Shown here in pieces: positions 18,101 through 18,878 of a stretch of 18,878 bases of DNA. Below the pieces are notes generated by a model that saw only the letters and a list, made by a program, of their open reading frames with translations, did not search any database and was not told the origin of the DNA. Origin of the DNA: Fibrobacterales bacterium (lineage in GTDB: Bacteria > Fibrobacterota > Fibrobacteria > Fibrobacterales > Fibrobacteraceae); the NCBI GenBank assembly GCA_025997455.1, contig BNUP01000034.1:1-18878 (forward strand), written 5' to 3'. The stretch's first letter is position 1, and each line of letters starts with the position of its first letter. The position numbers and the translations under genes were made by a program.

Positions 18101-18472
18101 GGTTAAAGTACTCCCCGGTGTAATAAGCAATGGACTTTTATTGTCACCCGGTGCCAGAGTTAAACCTCTTATAGTAAGGGTTAGATTATTTGCGTTTACT
18201 ATAACGCTGTTTGAACCACCGTTACCATAAAGTGTGTGTGTGCCAGCGGTTATAGTTAAAAAACCACTGGAGTATGTGTATCCCGTGCCACTAGTGGGAG
18301 CAGACATATCTATTTCGTCTGCCCATGCCCCGGAGGCAAAGAGCACAATCAAAACTGCCAATGTGCGGGAGAATGCGGTTCGGGCACGCTGTTTAGGCAC
18401 ACTCACCTTTAACAAGCTTATAGCACAAGTGTTTAAAACTTGAGCGGTAGTGATTTCAGTAGGGTTTTTCAT
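6185..18472 (-). CDS. Giant secreted multi-domain surface protein (adhesin-like), 4095 aa
   Basis: A single open frame of 4095 codons. AGGAGG lies 6 bases before the ATG. Residues 1-51 form an extended signal peptide, with RTAFSRTLAVLIVLFASGAWA as core. Residues about 52-350 are Gly/Asn-rich with NVTIGGGIIKAYGG and AGIGSGG motifs, like a right-handed beta-helix. From about 470 to 2458 a three-domain module recurs about six times: an Ig-like domain with a YTPTAADFGQYI-type motif (near 536, 905, 1290, 1605, 1920, 2225), a beta domain opening with IGV/VGI, and an SbsA-like Ig domain (Big_5). From about 2566 to 3830 come MBG-type (VYGD, near 2572, 2727, 3014, 3284, 3577, 3764) and YDG-type modules (KxYDG, near 2823, 2913, 3102, 3192, 3372, 3457, 3665). 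The last about 65 residues (VSIFTAKGQLIS...GMYVVRFERR) resemble a type A T9SS sorting domain. The likely product is an extended cell-surface stalk for adhesion; substrate unknown. Confidence 0.9.
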   Translation of the reverse strand: MKNPTEITTAQVLNTCAISLLKVSVPKQRARTAFSRTLAVLIVLFASGAWADEIDMSAPTSGTGYTYSSGFLTITAGTHTLYGNGGSNSVIVNANNLTLTIRGLTLAPGDNKSPLLITPGSTLTLKLVGDNSLLASNNAAGITVPLCTGNNVATVGQGQNQYGTGDCTTANAATLNIVNGDESGSVGSLLVRGGSRGTNYHGGGAAIGSPGINTATYNGDGTGYIAGCGNVTIGGGIIKAYGGSASGNATDDTRGKGAGIGSGGAESNNNGRVGRSCNLTINGGTVTAEGGVTNNGIGQGTYGNNDGAGLQTNRLETTVINGGSVKANVQGTVTRTSNPPVNNTLAMRTIVIGQANKPSQKAVLECKFGDIVCSQDNTAATIGTNEYGIKDVITDGAGNVYFWIPTPSATTTDNTIKVEGYDDIHSGIGLGPYQGPAPSMRVSKAAFDAYESTDQKVIDALALQTPTVAVGLPVSAKKGTYIRNDALEEGAGTAANGRVHTVRWYSSATSDYANPTLLTGNIPGFVSGNAGYSADVYMPTAADYGKYIWAEVVARDAGARPANGTIVDADWNAWRVRYPVLAVGALVNTTVDIPNSEGWENVGTLADVAQLSRVSDGITQTSSAVFRAGAGVYGIKALVVESTEGYKSFWTAPVGKFTATDAAVADALTPENANITPIFYRLPTVEENASADTKVTGDVTLTVTMKSSETPVLTGAVYDGSYAAEYAAGILPYKGYLKLTFAKPVRASATIGKVALRPAGNATDANDVALLYISGTGTNELIYAYKDPEISTPGLDLDKGYSLRVSEFQSSIGVPMAVVDATHYFTTEKKAELAATTVAGNVAMGNIVSKSFNYEANNSGVVTNICVAWQYADTKTGFTEPVTYTCANPVITVAPYTITSAAIPQENYHKYIRAVVYSESARFVGGNNHSAILYGEPDYIGIAVTPSITKEATATTTLANIRLSIDGTDIPLTTSDGGNTYTGAPVVITRSTASIEITAGDAPTDRVDWAITGLGTSAAQTSKENLRFFNLDVSTTSAISATLAATFKDGAAPVVASTGSTVLNTAFTEVDLGSTASNNGAALEIRGTSNPEIKIVFNKSMNTAFAGRIKINDIWLDPAGGVWSTTTKTNDTYTIKYGYEQKTGAQVWADSRLAENLNYTVTVSGSKDASLDGAVGNGFKDAQGNYMIVDEYLVFRTGKRGTITNSTYQAVYAENYVSNLSAETVENATEVGVGNALTVTPSGYTPNNGGVLETPAYTYVWEYSANKSDIFGTLATVATPANGLTSTLTPANSLFGQYVRAVITPKGANLDGTPYISEWVRVGVKIAVKTGSEGFLEIEGSPTVSSSREVAFPGNQLALSANIAAGYNLTWAADPIGETSANLVTHVNGKSSAFQIGNAASIADLENKKAILFTATTKSAIGPAILSATITTIGTSGPADTDIENADLVRSSEGKIIVTFDKAIGTIGSIIVGSTTYGSNAINCDETHKICTLTSYASAGLVPGLDYQVIVTGFKDSEDPANTGVTRNFTIRTAAAPTIALVGTPYIFTNSLGFAVNSAINIPTTIGEYNSEGVTANTAGNHTYQWFSQGGASIVGATGTSYMPSIADFGKTIYAQVTPVGLYINGTPTNVTSQTATIGLVVEGTVKDATYSAVKFGTKTNALLLQTGSVTATATLNAGYKITGWKGYFVNGLGAQVGDEITGFTLNANGSGIITSENFLDLNNYTGAVKFLVYPTTAPATLPEAVATLRTVDAAGTLHPDQPASGATNAVYTDAEINLNFNGAMSSASTATITIDPAITPSANDWTDAATGEYQITATFAPATTYTVLVQGLTDTYGNIQKPLSFSFTTAKAAEFKVDELTGSEFAVDGTGITGNYTYTPNGGSTVPPIDITYQWYRNATTTGNGSKIESATNATYTPTAADFGQYIRLVVKWNDTEYPQSKWVQIGARLIAKDIIFGSGGAQTLAPNAYISIAGHDKETSQNGVVVYGETTIQIKSTDGSVPATVRLSDLSNNAGAWAGLPSPLAGFNFVYSPTSPSGNIEFDAKLVESTPPKLSSLAIIGAITLEHVPVAAGSFTLTFDENDAMDDATPGTVVLTKMSGAVVEAVAGTLIDKTITYTYASALEHGADYTVAVSGFKDVSGNEMFPAQRTFKTSILPTVAPPTLAAITAIVGTPINAFEGTVTPNSATVNSTQTHQWKVGASPSDPNAENATGGGATTLSYTPVSADFGKYIWLESTPAGTSVNGEILNGLPTKSGQAAHVGISLTTNTAIKVNGTTLDAPRTVYDPLTLSVVAPSTDNVKWSATGAGGTFEPNSVASSISTLYTPGEITDGSNVAITATLTDGEPPRVISVQAIDDGASIKITFSEQVNALEGKIITITGNETNTNTYTIPSGGLSSTTTVPYSITIAASSFDPVFVISPDYTYTVSQNVAFEDVPGNLIANGTIGQFSKTGFYAATLAPYTESKSAIYGYSSSSSNDATFTLTKSEGSSEITGLTYTLEKGSNSDFTVTPATGGLIGTTSATITVSPKLGLPVGTYTDVLIITNSVGQINVRGTVSFTVTPAPIVASITGVYGWVYGDAADIPVLDPAYTGTNVDTLYEGIYNSYYGKTPPTAAGAYKITATWKPVGNYAGATDSKLFSITRKPVDKPTLVAPVIYTYSGLPQAVQLTGDGVGYTLAGNSGTNAGPYTATATLDDNHKWADESLDLVSIPWTIEKFALALPTTEYGAVYGTQRGPTPPLLPTGLAGAGTTVSGTWNFVGGSNADLVGTVATPETFKISFTPATDPNYDYTAVTNADFKFKVTPKQLIIDPPTNLSTIQTKTYDGTVNLNGAPTLGDITGKVGDDDVGISVSSASFADKNKGTSKEITIKYALTGTTAPNYLAPGNYSEFVGRIDPASLTLTDPANLTVSKTYDRNTLTTANITDAVIENGAPADYALNGKVESDVVNIGGTPVYAYTSPDVKDNIDLTVAGLTFTGTDADNYILPSLPHTITGKGTISPITIVPGTPIELAAVYGDKRSNLPLGNLPSTVTSPNGEIVGGTWGWWDAVDASVGSPGVNESFSLKFTPTNNNYAPFAQPLKVNVGKRPLTIDSPYLIADKQYDGNNTATVLSVGSINPSSIIEPDIFIEGDVKATATYANATVGNGKIITITYSLSGANVNNYAPPASSFVLGNITKKVLDAGSFDFTGTSKEYNGNNTASVTLALKLGALIGSESITLSNYAPRSEYNDQNAGSKTITVYTDGVVIGGTNAGNYTWPTAGLFTTGGTITKANLVIPTLAATAQYGSQLNQVPTNWSMARGVGNVQVPGSWSWNGEIPDAALVGSVQDTTIIKGAIFTHGDGNYNNPLEKDVALTVTKRKLTVTSPTIDREKVYDGNAKVENIVLGSITNKVGSEDVLLSATATYDTKNVGVGKLITLKYSITGANAANYEKPDDYVAAIGTIKQAKVKLAGCRFESRPYNGSTAVPTPTDCEIQGLPFLEQVGAVSVSLPTSYTYTYNNADAGVNKPISISGYSITGSMVGTDPEIYNYSPELDLSTAFTGTITPAEIWDLYPLEPGENEAEGLERIAGVLGLTTSAVYGEVLSSTLIPSTWPATLGSIFGGANLTTGNWSWDLNGSSIGNVGEKLFKVSFNHSNSNYKPLSGLPATLAVNPKPITVTGIATSRAYIKGDSSVVVTLSSTDAVGSDVLTFVPATGKLEDANSGSDKTIISVSGFAWAGAVSAQTKQNYVLPSTLSNLATITANITKADYPNNPGNPNPIPASHVYDLNWNLSKVALSNGWIWLESGEIPVVGKENYDVTYTPADTNYLVVSSKAKLNILPRNANNKVESVTVDSLGSVCGAASAQLVVIAEDKYASVFYKGKAELDTVGWNVGGTEYTNRGSLTLTNLKYGANDISYEIQAQAYGEENRSQQNYTFNRLLPFEKFAAVIRGKALTITLPDSAGAEETEFMNSHKFVEYTWYNGADSVGTGKSLAINSVGLDSSQYSKYYVIMKDDQGQYYSTCKFSGAYPDVTPIISGGHSDGRGVLTASAYGSRLVAGGTSLVLNTPFGGTVSIFTAKGQLISQSPALNGQTVVRTPDAKGMYVVRFERR

Positions 18473-18813
18473 AACAATCCTCCTTGTTTGATACTGTTAC
18501 TATTGCACTGCTTGAGCAATTCCGGTGTGATTCCTAATTTCTTTTTGGCTTCGAATTCGGTTATGCCTGTGTCTATAAGCACTTGGAGTGCGGTTAGCAA
18601 AGTCTCGTTCCTGCCACGAGCCTCTCCGCGAGCCTCTCCGCGAGCCTCTCCACGAGCCTCTCCACGAACCTCGGCGGCGTGCTCTCTGGCGCGTTGGTCT
18701 CGCTCTCCCTTTTCCCTTGCCTCATAAAGGCTGCGGTTGCGGGCATTTGCGCTAATTACCCTTAGGCTGCTCAATGCCTGACCTATTGCAGGGCGTTTCT
18801 TTGCGAGTTCCAT
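18469..18813 (-). CDS. C-terminal Rpn-family ORF, RpnS-like candidate
   Basis: A 114-aa frame starting at 18813 with AGGAGG five bases upstream. Residues 1-45 (ELAKKRPAIGQALSSL, then RSLYEAREKGERDQRA) match the C-terminal region of Rpn / PD-(D/E)XK nuclease transposase proteins. Next comes a four-residue repeat, RGEA about four times, then a helical end (TALQVLIDTGITEFEAKKKL) resembling a small helix-turn-helix. In Escherichia coli, C-terminal Rpn fragments are translated separately from inside rpn genes, contain variable four-residue repeats and block the toxic full-length nuclease. This ORF has the same layout. Its start overlaps the stop of the upstream frame (TAATG) and its stop overlaps the giant gene's ATG (ATGA). 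It may be a functional small protein or simply the tail of a broken gene; I cannot decide from sequence. Confidence 0.65.
   Translation of the reverse strand: MELAKKRPAIGQALSSLRVISANARNRSLYEAREKGERDQRAREHAAEVRGEARGEARGEARGEARGRNETLLTALQVLIDTGITEFEAKKKLGITPELLKQCNSNSIKQGGLL
18479..18484 (-). promoter_or_regulatory. Ribosome binding site of the giant gene
   Basis: AGGAGG on the transcript strand, 6 bases ahead of the ATG at 18472 and inside the last codons of the Rpn C-terminal ORF. It supports the annotated start of the giant gene and translational coupling between the two. Confidence 0.85.
18616..18675. repeat. 12-bp tandem repeat coding for RGEA
   Basis: Four near-identical 12-mers (RCGAGCCTCTCC on the plus strand, with R alternating A or G) and a degenerate fifth encode four-residue RGEA units in the Rpn C-terminal ORF. 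The unit length is a multiple of three, so slippage changes repeat number without breaking the frame. Confidence 0.9.
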
Positions 18814-18878
18814 TAGAACCTCCTCGTCATTTCATTGATGTCTGCTTTAGAAAGTTTTGTTACTTGTTCGATTTTGTC

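Larger units (their letters stand above)
18469..18878 (-). pseudogene. Frameshifted Rpn-family nuclease/transposase gene, partial
   Basis: At the window edge one frame reads DKIEQVTKLSKADINEMTRRF and stops at 18813-18815. The other frame, entered at 18825, reads EEVLMELAKKRPAIGQAL and is open to 18469. Joining them after Met-Thr at 18826-18830 restores ADINEMTEEVLMELAKKRPA, the pattern expected for the family, so one base appears to be missing near 18826. No slippery heptamer suited to programmed frameshifting is visible. The nuclease domain lies beyond the window, so its state is unknown. A sequencing error would give the same picture. Confidence 0.65.

Noticed and set aside
18616..18675. 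CRISPR-like array
   Set aside because: 12-bp repeats lie head to tail with no spacers and code in frame for RGEA.
18813..18878. Programmed ribosomal frameshift in the Rpn gene
   Set aside because: No slippery heptamer or obvious downstream stem; a one-base loss or sequencing error is simpler.

Overview
The window reads as a chromosomal segment from a Gram-negative, host-associated bacterium, most likely Fibrobacterota (Fibrobacter or the termite-gut Fibromonas type). The Bacteroidota are the main alternative. This rests on an outer-membrane beta-barrel with C-terminal Phe, a lipobox lipoprotein, a huge secreted protein ending in a type 9 secretion (T9SS)-like sorting tail, KilA-N and Rpn-family genes typical of such genomes, and repeat-rich spacers. 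All supported genes lie on the minus strand, so transcription runs from high to low coordinates.

Right edge (18469-18878): the 3' end of an Rpn-family (PD-(D/E)XK nuclease / putative transposase) gene, broken by an apparent one-base frameshift. Its C-terminal part is a separate 114-aa ORF with its own near-perfect Shine-Dalgarno and a four-residue RGEA repeat. This resembles the known intragenic Rpn antitoxins (RpnS). Its stop codon overlaps (ATGA) the start of the next gene.

Centre (6185-18472): one uninterrupted 4095-aa gene for a giant secreted surface protein. It has a long 51-aa signal peptide, an N-terminal beta-helix-like glycine-rich domain, about six copies of a three-domain Ig-type module, then about 1250 residues of alternating MBG and YDG modules that again follow a three-domain period, and a T9SS-like C-terminal tail. 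A palindromic hairpin follows the gene.

4345-6075: a two-gene operon with a clear sigma70-type promoter, encoding an outer-membrane barrel protein and a small lipoprotein. 4068-4344 is a spacer holding three repeat-like or palindromic elements.

117-4067: a tightly packed operon of FlgM-like protein, DUF3108-like exported protein, PyrF (orotidine-5'-phosphate decarboxylase) and a KilA-N protein. It has been rearranged by a tandem duplication of about 1.18 kb. The two copies are separated by a 183-bp near-palindrome with two perfect 86-bp arms around an 11-bp spacer, stitched from an inverted pyrF piece and a KilA-N piece. All three breakpoints show 5-8 bp microhomology. One pyrF (905-1747) is intact and the other is a 5' fragment; both DUF3108 copies are intact and identical; one flgM-like copy is intact and the other is a 3' fragment. 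The junction could be a real microhomology-mediated rearrangement or a chimera from whole-genome amplification or assembly. Four substitutions clustered in 35 bp distinguish the copies and must be explained by either model.

The most interesting items are the Rpn fragment coupled to the giant adhesin, the double three-domain periodicity of the adhesin, and the palindromic duplication junction.
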